Positions 56,550 through 64,000 of a DNA stretch of 64,000 nucleotides are shown piece by piece. Source of the DNA: Levilactobacillus yonginensis (GTDB taxonomy: Bacteria; Bacillota; Bacilli; Lactobacillales; Lactobacillaceae); NCBI RefSeq assembly GCF_003946265.1, contig NZ_RHNO01000001.1, positions 1 through 64,000 on the forward strand. The letters are read 5' to 3'. A model generated the notes under the pieces. The model saw only the letters and a program-made list of their open reading frames with translations, made no database searches and was not told where the DNA came from. Numbering within the stretch: position 1 is the first letter of the stretch; each line of letters opens with the position of its first letter. Made by a program: the position numbers and the translations under genes.

Positions 56550-56601
56550 GTGAAACAGGCTTACTGTGGCGGCTTCTGAGGGGGTTCACGCGGCCTGTCA
56601 C
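56550..56601 (+). repeat. RE3 repeat, copy b
   Basis: GTGAAACAGGC and GCCTGTCAC arms around CTGAGGGGGTTCACG; shares the distal block with 20762-20840. The rc of its left half (TCAGAAGCCGCCA) also recurs at the 3' end of RE2. Rest of 56464-56702 shows no gene. Confidence 0.45.
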
Positions 56602-56702
56602 TGCTGTCTGGCCAAAAGAGGACATCACAGGTAGCGTGCAGGAACGTGAGAACTCACTATGAATAAACATGAGGTCAGCGGATATTTATTACCTCAGGGT
56701 AC

Positions 56703-56745
56703 AAAAAAATCAGCAACCACGAAGTTAGCTTCGTGAAAGCTGATT
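56703..56745 (-). terminator. Intrinsic terminator of tRNA-Lys
   Basis: AATCAGC..CACGAAG/CTTCGTG..GCTGATT stem and seven T on the minus strand. Confidence 0.9.
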
Positions 56746-56754
56746 AGTAAGTGA

Positions 56755-56827
56755 TGGGCAGTCAGGGGATCGAACCCTGGACCCACGGATTAAGAGTCCG
56801 TTGCTCTGCCAGCTGAGCTAACTGCCC
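56755..56827 (-). tRNA. tRNA-Lys (anticodon CTT)
   Basis: 73-nt cloverleaf: acceptor GGGCAG/CTGCCC, D-arm GCTC..GAGC, anticodon stem CGGAC with loop carrying CTT, T-arm CAGGGTTCGATCCCCTG, discriminator A. The 3' CCA is not encoded. It reads AAG codons. Single-gene unit with its own terminator. Confidence 0.96.
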
Positions 56828-57392
56828 ATATCGGTTATGTCGTATGTCTTCCATATCAACGAGAACTATCATATCATGAGGATTAGGGGGGCGCAACCCC
56901 TTTTTCGAAAAAAGTTGATTTTTATTCAAAAAAATTGCAAATTTCATAATGACGAAGGGGCGAAAAATCCCGGTTTACCGTGGTTATTTCCGAATCTTAA
57001 AAAGTTTTCGGAATTTTGCGGTTTTTTTGAAATTGGGCCAAATATGTTGGATTTTTCGAAAGCTCATCGCTAATTAATCGGCAATTTTTGCAAAAAAAAT
57101 TTTAAAATCAGCCAATTCTCCCAAATAATAGACAATTATTGGTGAATCTAGCAGGTAGCTCACTGAAAATAACCGGCTCAAAATTATTTCCCAGTTTGTT
57201 TATTTAACAAGTCGGGTGGTCAGCAGAGGTTGGCTGGCCATCCAAATCTGACGAAATAGAAATTAATCTTCGTAAAGAGATTGTGGTGAAACTGTTAGGA
57301 AGTCAAACGGCTAGTGAAATTGTAACCGCTGTCTTACTATCCACTAGGTGACTAATAGACTAAATGAGGCCATATGTTCATTAGAAAAGTGC

Positions 57393-57406
57393 ATTTCCCG
57401 GGAAAT
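57393..57406. other. Noc-type binding site
   Basis: ATTTCCCGGGAAAT, a perfect 14-bp palindrome identical to the Noc-binding consensus of Bacillus subtilis. It is in the otherwise featureless 56828-57465 stretch, 63 bp upstream of the wal operon promoter. Only occurrence in the window. Confidence 0.7.
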
Positions 57407-57465
57407 AACACGTTAAGGGAAGCTTAAATCCTTGATGTGCCTAGGCTGAAAGAAACTTCATGATG

Positions 57466-57721
57466 TGTTATAATTCAGGTAACGTTGTTCTCTCGGTACC
57501 GGAAATATCTCGGACCGTTCAACGTTACTTTTGAAAACATTTTGGGCCATCAGTTGTACGGTGGCCCGTTCTATCCTTGACTTTAAACGATGAACCAAAC
57601 TGTACATTAAAACGTAGTGGCCCCGTTGACGGTGGTAGTATGACACCCAACGGCCGGCCTGCCGGCAATCCTGCAATTGTCGGATTCATTTGTATTTCCC
57701 TTTAAGGAGGAAATTTTTATT
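57466..57721 (+). promoter_or_regulatory. Extended -10 promoter and long hairpin-rich leader of the wal operon
   Basis: TGTTATAAT (57466-57474) with a poor -35. The predicted leader of about 240 nt begins with AACGTTG/CAACGTT (57481-57526). GGGCCA/TGGCCC (57544-57567) and the nested CCGTTG-GGTG/CACC-CAACGG (57623-57653) follow. No T-run, so not classic attenuation. Confidence 0.6.
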
Positions 57722-58438
57722 ATGCCTAAGAAAATTCTCGTTGTTGATGATGAAAAGCCGATTACTGATATTATGAAGTTTAACCTTGAAAAAGAGGGTT
57801 ACGAAGTGGCCGTTGCCTACGATGGCGAGGCTGCGATTCAGCAGGTCGAAGAGGATAGCCCTGACTTGGTTATCTTAGATTTAATGTTACCTAAGGTCGA
57901 TGGCCTCGGGGTTGCCCGTGAGATTCGCCGGAAGCACGATATGCCAATCATTATGGTAACTGCTAAGGACTCTGAATTGGATAAGGTCGTTGGTCTGGAA
58001 GTTGGGGCTGATGACTACGTGACTAAGCCATTCTCTAACCGGGAGTTGGTTGCTCGGGTGAAAGCTAACCTGCGGCGGCAGGATACTGTCGCGCACGCCC
58101 AGCCAGAAGAACCAGAAAACCAAGATATTGAGATTGGTGATTTGACCATCCATCCTGAAGCTTATTCTGTTTCTAAGCGCGGCGCCAACATTGATCTGAC
58201 CCACCGGGAGTTTGAATTACTCCATTACTTGGCCCAACACATTGGGCAAGTCATGACGCGAGAACACTTGCTGCAAACGGTTTGGGGCTACGACTACTTT
58301 GGTGATGTCCGGACTGTGGACGTCACGGTTCGTCGGCTCAGAGAAAAAATTGAAGATGCACCGAGCCACCCAACTTGGCTGGTAACGCGACGGGGTGTGG
58401 GGTACTACCTGCGCAACCCAGATTCAGACCAAGCTTAA
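57722..58438 (+). CDS. walR: Response regulator WalR
   Basis: 238-aa OmpR-type regulator of cell-wall metabolism. Receiver domain with D9, D10, phospho-acceptor D53 ([12 protein letters not shown]), Thr in VTAKD and Lys in YVTKPFSN; C-terminal winged helix ([14 protein letters not shown]). AAGGAGGAA lies before ATG 57722. First gene of walR-walK-walH-walI-walJ-htrA. Confidence 0.97.
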   Translation: MPKKILVVDDEKPITDIMKFNLEKEGYEVAVAYDGEAAIQQVEEDSPDLVILDLMLPKVDGLGVAREIRRKHDMPIIMVTAKDSELDKVVGLEVGADDYVTKPFSNRELVARVKANLRRQDTVAHAQPEEPENQDIEIGDLTIHPEAYSVSKRGANIDLTHREFELLHYLAQHIGQVMTREHLLQTVWGYDYFGDVRTVDVTVRRLREKIEDAPSHPTWLVTRRGVGYYLRNPDSDQA

Positions 58439-58482
58439 GCTAGCGGCAACGCTAAATCTCGCATTGAGGAGTATGTGACTTC

Positions 58483-60339
58483 GTGAATAGTAAAATTAAA
58501 TTTTTCCAGTCGATTCACTTTAAAATCGCGCTGGTCTTCGCGCTACTCCTACTTTTAACGCTGGAGATCGTCGGTGCTGTGTTTGTGCGCCAGTTGGAGC
58601 GGCAGAACTTAAATACGTTTAAAGCCCAACAAGTCGTGCAAACCTATATTGGGAATCGGCTCTCAGATGAGCTGACGATGACGAACACCGTCAAGGGAAA
58701 TAAACAAATTAAATCAACGTTGTCGGAAATCAATAACACCAATAACGCTCAGATTCGGGTCATCGATAACAAAGGGACCATTCGGGGGACCAATGAAGTC
58801 GACAACCAAGGGGTCGTTGGGCAAAAGACGACCGATAACAACATTAAAAATGCCATCTACAATAACCGTGATGTGGTGCGGACGACGTATAATTCACAGA
58901 ACAATAGTCGGTACTACACCACCATTACGCGGCTGATTCGGACCCAGGGAAATAACAGCGAATTAGTTAGGGTTATTTCAATGCGCTCTAGCCTGGACTC
59001 GGTCTATCAAAATATCAATCAAATCACGCTGATTTACTTCTCAGCCACGTTTGTTGCGATTATTTTGGGACTGGTCATGGCGATTATTATTTCGCGAGCC
59101 ATTACCCGACCGATTGATGAAATGAAGAAACAGACGTTACGAATTGCCCGGGGGGACTACTCTGGCCACGTTCACGTGTACGGGAATGATGAACTGGGGC
59201 AACTAGCCAGTGCCGTCAATAACCTGTCCGTGCGGGTCGAAGAGGCTCAGGAATCCACTGAGTCTGAACGACGCCGGCTGGATTCAGTGATGTCTCACAT
59301 GACCGATGGGGTTATTGCCACCGATCGCCGGGGAAACGTCACGATTATTAACGAAACCGCCGGTAGCCTGCTCGACCAGGAGACGGACGATGCCGTGGGC
59401 AAGTCGATTCTGGACCTGCTCGACATTCGTGATGACTACACGTTGCGTGAACTGTTAGAGGACCCCGATGATTTGGTCCTGGACTTCTCAACGAAGGAAC
59501 ATGATCTAATTCTGCAAGCTTACTTCTCCCTGATTCAACGGGAGTCTGGCTTTATTTCCGGGTTGGTCTGTGTCCTACACGATGTCACCGAACAACAGAA
59601 GATCGATCAGGACCGGAAGGAATTCGTTTCTAACGTGTCCCATGAATTACGGACGCCACTGACCAGTGTGCGGGCGTACATCGAATCGTTGTCCGAAGGG
59701 GCCTGGAAGGACCCTGAGGTGGCGCCACAGTTCCTGAAGGTCACCCAAGAGGAAACTGATCGGATGATCCGGATGATCAATGACCTCTTAACCCTGTCAC
59801 GAATGGATTCTGGCACGCAAAAACTTGAACTAGAAATGGTTAACTTAAACGAACTCTTTAACTATGTCCTGGACCGCTTTGACATGATGTTGAAGCAAGA
59901 CGACCAGCCTAAGAAGACGTACACCATCAAGCGGGACTTCACGAAGCGGGACCTCTGGGTCGAAATCGACACGGACCGGTTCACGCAAGTATTGGATAAC
60001 TTGATGAATAACGCGATTAAGTATTCCCCAGACGGTGGGGTCGTAACGGCCCGCTTGCTGGAGACGCATAATAACGTCATTTTAAGCGTTTCTGACCAAG
60101 GTTTAGGGATTCCACGGGCAGATGTTCCCCGTATCTTCGACCGGTTCTACCGGGTCGATAAGGCCCGTTCACGGGCCCAAGGTGGGAGTGGGTTAGGACT
60201 TGCGATTTCTCGTGAAGTGGTCCAAATGCTGGGCGGCCGAATCTGGGTCGATAGTCGTGAGGGCCGTGGCTCCACGTTCTACATTTCCTTGCCTTACAAG
60301 CCGTACGATGAGGAGGATCTCTGGGATGAAGATAACTAA
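58483..60339 (+). CDS. walK: Sensor histidine kinase WalK
   Basis: 618 aa; TM1 (about residues 13-33), extracellular Cache-like domain (about 40-175), TM2 (about 180-203), HAMP, PAS (VMSHMTDGVIATDRRGNV), HisKA with phospho-His in SNVSHELRTPLTS, and ATPase domain (NLMNNAIKYSPDGG; GSGLGLAIS). Start GTG 58483. The 3' end overlaps walH by 14 nt. Confidence 0.97.
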   Translation: MNSKIKFFQSIHFKIALVFALLLLLTLEIVGAVFVRQLERQNLNTFKAQQVVQTYIGNRLSDELTMTNTVKGNKQIKSTLSEINNTNNAQIRVIDNKGTIRGTNEVDNQGVVGQKTTDNNIKNAIYNNRDVVRTTYNSQNNSRYYTTITRLIRTQGNNSELVRVISMRSSLDSVYQNINQITLIYFSATFVAIILGLVMAIIISRAITRPIDEMKKQTLRIARGDYSGHVHVYGNDELGQLASAVNNLSVRVEEAQESTESERRRLDSVMSHMTDGVIATDRRGNVTIINETAGSLLDQETDDAVGKSILDLLDIRDDYTLRELLEDPDDLVLDFSTKEHDLILQAYFSLIQRESGFISGLVCVLHDVTEQQKIDQDRKEFVSNVSHELRTPLTSVRAYIESLSEGAWKDPEVAPQFLKVTQEETDRMIRMINDLLTLSRMDSGTQKLELEMVNLNELFNYVLDRFDMMLKQDDQPKKTYTIKRDFTKRDLWVEIDTDRFTQVLDNLMNNAIKYSPDGGVVTARLLETHNNVILSVSDQGLGIPRADVPRIFDRFYRVDKARSRAQGGSGLGLAISREVVQMLGGRIWVDSREGRGSTFYISLPYKPYDEEDLWDEDN

Positions 60340-61621
60340 AGCATTCTTACCACTCGGGCTCACCATCGCCGTAGTGATCAGTGTGGCGTTGTCCGCCATG
60401 ATCTGGACGAATCCGGCTCAGTACGAGCGTAACCGCCAGCGTAGTTCAAATACGCCCACGACCGAGTTAAATTCCCGGCCGAAGAAGGACGTTTATTTGC
60501 CGACGCAGGTGGTGTACACCAACGGTAGTGGCAACCAGGAATTGTTGAATAACCGGAAAGTTAATTTGACCACGGAGATTCGCGAGGCCCTGTCCAAATG
60601 GGACCTGGGACGAGTTCGCCGGGTCGATGCTAAGTCCCAAGCCGTTTACATGAAGTTTTTGACGACCAAGAGTAGCATTCTCTTGTCCTACGGGGCACCG
60701 GTCAACATTAAACTGTTCAACACGGTGTTTAACAGCAACCTGACCCGCTCCGCCACCCAATTTTCACGGATTATGGTGCCGCTGGATAACTCCAAGCACA
60801 TCTACCTATTAGACGATAAGGATCAGGAAGTCTACCAGGTGACCGTGAAGAAGGGGAGTAACAAGCAACTGAACAAGATTCTGAAGGAAAATCTCTTTCG
60901 CATCGACATTAAGATGCAGTGGCTCAATGGCTCGGCGGTACCATACGTCTTGAACAACGTGACCGTGCAATCCTACAGTTACTTGGTCAACCAACAGTCG
61001 ACGGACTACTTTACCACGCGCCTCCTGAACAAGGGGGAGTCGACCAACGTTTCAGCCAAGAAGAACAAGGACAATACCATCTATAGTGATGGGGCGTCGC
61101 AACAGCTGACCGTCTACCACAAGAAGGGGACGGCGCTGTATGAAGACTACAGTGCGTTGCAAGCGTCGCTGAGCTTCAGCCAGGCGCTGAATGCTAGCTA
61201 TAGTGCGGTGAAGGCCGTGGGGATTCCAATGGAAAACTTGCGGTATTATGGGTACAACCACACGAACTCAACGGTCACGTACCGGAGCTTCGTTGAAGGG
61301 TTCCCTATCTTTAATCAAAGTAACTACGGGGCGGCGCGGGTTCAGATGCTGTCACAGGGTGTGCGGCGGTACTATTTCTCGCTGTACAGCTTGCAGGTCC
61401 CCGTGCCAACCGACAAGAAGTCCGTTTCGCTGCCTAGCACGCAGAGTGTGATTGACCAGCTAACGGCCGCCGGGTATAGTAAAAAGAAGATTGCGACCGT
61501 GCAACTTGGGTATCAGTGGCTGGCTTCGTCCTCATCGGATAAGGTCGTCAATCTGACGCCTACCTGGTACGTTTTCTACGACGGTAACTGGAAGACGTAT
61601 TCACAGATGCTGAAACAGTAG
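60326..61621 (+). CDS. walH: WalK-regulatory protein WalH (YycH)
   Basis: 431 aa; one N-terminal membrane anchor (about residues 7-25), then an extracellular region (YycH family, ending LTPTWYVFYDGNWKTYSQML). In Bacillus YycH and YycI bind WalK in the membrane and restrain it. Start ATG 60326 with GGAGGA inside walK. Translationally coupled. Confidence 0.92.
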   Translation: MKITKAFLPLGLTIAVVISVALSAMIWTNPAQYERNRQRSSNTPTTELNSRPKKDVYLPTQVVYTNGSGNQELLNNRKVNLTTEIREALSKWDLGRVRRVDAKSQAVYMKFLTTKSSILLSYGAPVNIKLFNTVFNSNLTRSATQFSRIMVPLDNSKHIYLLDDKDQEVYQVTVKKGSNKQLNKILKENLFRIDIKMQWLNGSAVPYVLNNVTVQSYSYLVNQQSTDYFTTRLLNKGESTNVSAKKNKDNTIYSDGASQQLTVYHKKGTALYEDYSALQASLSFSQALNASYSAVKAVGIPMENLRYYGYNHTNSTVTYRSFVEGFPIFNQSNYGAARVQMLSQGVRRYYFSLYSLQVPVPTDKKSVSLPSTQSVIDQLTAAGYSKKKIATVQLGYQWLASSSSDKVVNLTPTWYVFYDGNWKTYSQMLKQ

Positions 61622-61647
61622 GTCGTTAAAAAGGAGGGTGGTTTGGC

Positions 61648-62505
61648 ATGGATTTCCGCCGCATCGAATGGTTATTCCTAGTCGCGTTCATTGTCATTGA
61701 TATTTTCTTGTTCGTTGCCTTTCAAAGAGATACATCCGGGCAAACGGAGACGGCCTCGACGCGTTCGGCGGATAGCGATGCCACCATCGTCAAAGAAATG
61801 CGGTCCGACGATATCACCTTCAAGACGCCGTCGAAGGCCAGCAGCGAAGGCTACTACATTTCAACCAGTAACGACAGCAGTGTTAAAAATATGCTGACGA
61901 CGCTGAGTGATCAAACGGTTCGGTACCACGATGACGGTACGGTTGCGTCGACGTTTAAGACGCCCATTACGGGTATTGATGCCAAGCATCCGGATAAGAC
62001 GTTGGATACCGTGGTCAATAACGGCGCCATGATTTTGAACGGAACGAATTACTTCTACAATAAGCAGTTGTCCAGTCAGAACACCGTGGTCTACACGCAA
62101 CACGTGACGGACGGACAGATCTACTCGCGGTACGGTGAGATTCGCTTTAGTCTGACCAACGATGGCACGGTGACCGGCTACACGCAGGGCTACCTGTCAG
62201 ACGTGTCGACCTTACGTGAAAAGACGGAAACCATTTCCGAGCGGAAGGCGTTGATCTGGTTGTATCAGTACAATCAGATTTCGAATAACACCAAGATCGT
62301 GTGGACCAAGCTGGCGTACACCCGCTACTTCACTTTGAAGAACAGCAGCGTGTACATTCCGACCTGGGTCATTGCGGTCAAGGCCAACAGTGGGAACAAC
62401 GCCGGGGTCTTACAGCTGAAACACGTTAACGCGTTCACGGGGGCTATCTTGACCAACGACAGTAACGTGAAGACGGTCAGTGGGACCACGTCAACGAGTG
62501 ATTAA
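61648..62505 (+). CDS. walI: WalK-regulatory protein WalI (YycI)
   Basis: 285 aa; N-terminal helix (IEWLFLVAFIVIDIFLFVAF, residues about 5-25) and an extracellular YycI domain with repeated beta hairpins. AAGGAGG lies before the ATG. Partner of WalH. A terminator-like hairpin follows at 62521. Confidence 0.92.
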   Translation: MDFRRIEWLFLVAFIVIDIFLFVAFQRDTSGQTETASTRSADSDATIVKEMRSDDITFKTPSKASSEGYYISTSNDSSVKNMLTTLSDQTVRYHDDGTVASTFKTPITGIDAKHPDKTLDTVVNNGAMILNGTNYFYNKQLSSQNTVVYTQHVTDGQIYSRYGEIRFSLTNDGTVTGYTQGYLSDVSTLREKTETISERKALIWLYQYNQISNNTKIVWTKLAYTRYFTLKNSSVYIPTWVIAVKANSGNNAGVLQLKHVNAFTGAILTNDSNVKTVSGTTSTSD

Positions 62506-62520
62506 ACGCATGATGAATCG

Positions 62521-62549
62521 GGGGGCGGCCAGCTGGTTGCCCCCTTTTT
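62521..62549 (+). terminator. Terminator-like hairpin between walI and walJ
   Basis: GGGGGC/GCCCCC stem, five T. It would lower expression of walJ-htrA relative to walRKHI. Confidence 0.7.
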
Positions 62550-62627
62550 ACTTGGTTGCGGACGGCGTTAGTTACAAAGCCGGCCAGATGCGGTATGATA
62601 ACGGTATTGAATTTAAGGAGAGGTCGA

Positions 62628-63452
62628 ATGGACTTGCGGACAGAAACAACAGCAGATGACTTACGCATCAGTATTCTTTCCAGTGGGAGCACGGGTAACG
62701 TGGCCTACGTGGAGAGCCCTAACGAAAAGATTATGATCGACGCGGGACTGAGTGGTAAGAAAATTGAAAAATTAATGGGCGACATTGACCGCAATATGAG
62801 CGACGTCAACGCCCTCCTGGTAACGCATGAACATTCTGATCACCGCCAGGCTGTGGGTATTTTGGCGCGACGGTATGAACAACTGAACGTGTACGCCAAC
62901 CAGGGGACCTGGGATGCCATGTCTTCCAAGATTGGGAAGGTCGATTTGGCCCAGAAGCATATGTTTGCGCCGGACACGGTTCAGACGTTTGGGGACATCG
63001 ACGTGGAGAGCTTTTCCGTGTCTCACGATGCCGCTGAACCCCAGTTCTACGCCATCCACTACCATGGCAAGACCTTCGTCATCCTGACCGATACCGGCTA
63101 CGTCTCCGAGCACGTGGAGGGCGTCATCAAGGATGCCGACGCCTACCTGCTGGAATGTAACCATGACGTGGAAATGCTGCGGATGGGTGAGTACTCATGG
63201 CCACTGAAGCAACGAATCTTGGGTGACAAAGGGCACCTCTCCAACGAGGAAGGCGCCGACGCCCTGATGGACGTGCTGGGTAACCGGACCAAGAAAATCT
63301 ATCTGGGCCACCGGAGCCTGCACAACAACATGCAGTCGCTGTGTCACTTGACGGTTGCCTCCATGATGAAGAACCGGGATTTTGGTGTGGGTCACGATTT
63401 CCAGCTGATCGATACCAACCCCGAAGAGGCCACGCCCTTAGTTGCTTTATAG
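62628..63452 (+). CDS. walJ: Metallo-beta-lactamase-fold hydrolase WalJ (YycJ/VicX)
   Basis: 274 aa. Metal-site motif THEHSDH, later His and Asp in SHDAAEP and LTDTGYV, and YLGHRS at the C-terminus. YycJ-type nucleases act in DNA repair or coordinate division. I start at ATG 62628 with AAGGAGAGG upstream; upstream in-frame ATG has none. Confidence 0.94.
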   Translation: MDLRTETTADDLRISILSSGSTGNVAYVESPNEKIMIDAGLSGKKIEKLMGDIDRNMSDVNALLVTHEHSDHRQAVGILARRYEQLNVYANQGTWDAMSSKIGKVDLAQKHMFAPDTVQTFGDIDVESFSVSHDAAEPQFYAIHYHGKTFVILTDTGYVSEHVEGVIKDADAYLLECNHDVEMLRMGEYSWPLKQRILGDKGHLSNEEGADALMDVLGNRTKKIYLGHRSLHNNMQSLCHLTVASMMKNRDFGVGHDFQLIDTNPEEATPLVAL

Positions 63453-63599
63453 GTTAAGAAAGCGTAAATTTTAGGACTTGTGCATGAAATTATCAAAAAA
63501 AATTCACACTCACTCGCTATGATTAAGTTTATAAAATAAGCGGTTGAAGGTATTTTTCAACTGACGGATAAGGGAGGGTTCGCGCGTTAGCGCAATGTG

Positions 63600-64000
63600 A
63601 TGGATAACAACAATAATCAAAATAATGATAACAACCAAACAACTGATAATAACCAAGCAACTCCAACGCCTACTCCAGAACCACGGAAGAAGCGGGGCGG
63701 ACTGACTTTGACCAAGGTTGCCGTGACGGCACTGGTGGCCGGGCTACTCGGTGGGGGTGCCGCTTACGGTGGTATCACTTACATCAACAACAGTGGTCTC
63801 AACGATACGGCGGTACCTGCCGGGAGTAATAAGAGTGGGAATGCGTCGACCTCTAATGTGACGGTCAACGTGTCCAGCCAATCCACCAAGGCCTTTAACA
63901 AGGTCAAGGGGGCGATGGTCTCTGTTATTAATTTACAAAAACAAAGTAGTAGTAACAGTACGTTGGGCCAATTATTTGGCGAAGACTCTTCGGGCTCATC
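63600..64000 (+). CDS. htrA: HtrA/DegP-like serine protease, 5' part only
   Basis: The frame is open to the window edge (about 133 codons). An Asn/Gln-rich cytoplasmic start (NNNNQNNDNNQTTD) is followed by Pro-rich KKRGG, one membrane helix (about residues 38-60) and the beginning of the extracellular part (KAFNKVKGAMVSVINLQ), the usual HtrA pattern. The catalytic triad and PDZ domain lie beyond the window. ATG 63600 or the GTG just before it may start; AGGGAGGG is 21 nt away, with a GCGC hairpin between. Confidence 0.88.
   Translation, partial: MDNNNNQNNDNNQTTDNNQATPTPTPEPRKKRGGLTLTKVAVTALVAGLLGGGAAYGGITYINNSGLNDTAVPAGSNKSGNASTSNVTVNVSSQSTKAFNKVKGAMVSVINLQKQSSSNSTLGQLFGEDSSGS

Overview
The window is about 64 kb of a low-to-mid GC Gram-positive chromosome centred on the replication origin. 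Gene order (rpmH, rnpA, yidC, jag, mnmE, mnmG on the minus strand; dnaA, dnaN, yaaA, recF, gyrB, gyrA on the plus strand), LPQTxE cell-wall anchors, T-box leaders and the walRKHI-walJ-htrA operon point to Lactobacillaceae. A Levilactobacillus-like heterofermenter is plausible, but the genus is inference.

Layout. 0.1-10.5 kb: accessory and metabolic genes (lepB, Bcr/CflA exporter, aldo/keto reductase with divergent MerR regulator, condensation-like acyltransferase, thioesterase, GNAT, NAD(P)-binding protein, brnQ, yjjG, orphan Phd/YefM-like antitoxin, small membrane proteins). 10.9-17.4 kb: leftward core block mnmG to rpmH. 17.5-19.5 kb: bipartite oriC flanking dnaA, with a DnaA-trio tract before dnaN. 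19.5-27.1 kb: dnaN-yaaA-recF-gyrB-gyrA. 27.4-32.7 kb: two paralogous LPXTG surface proteins with DUF285/BspA-like repeats and a shared promoter-proximal motif, followed by an HTH-TPR (RRNPP-like) regulator. 33-34.2 kb: rpsF-ssb-rpsR. 34.3-41.4 kb: gldA, a T-box-controlled oppA-like/amidohydrolase operon, a small membrane ORF that lacks a standard start codon, a VOC protein and a TipAL-like MerR regulator. 41.6-45.8 kb: gdpP-rplI-dnaB. 46.4-56.5 kb: accessory genes (GNAT, NADPH-FMN reductase, SDR, IclR, MFS, second T-box oppA, secreted matrixin protease, YczE-like protein). 56.8 kb: tRNA-Lys(CTT). 57.7-64 kb: walR-walK-walH-walI-walJ and the start of htrA, cut by the window edge.

Non-coding layers stand out. 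Seven parS-like 16-mers are scattered over 42 kb around oriC; one spans the start codon of an oppA-like gene and two lie inside coding sequences. One perfect 14-bp Noc-type site precedes walR. Two T-boxes in front of paralogous oligopeptide-binding proteins appear to read different amino acids (Ile and Arg by my alignment). At least three families of dispersed, foldable intergenic repeats (called RE1, RE2, RE3 here) recur. RE1 and RE2 show paired changes in their stems between copies, which is what a structured RNA would show. I do not recognise them, and they are the best candidates for something undescribed.
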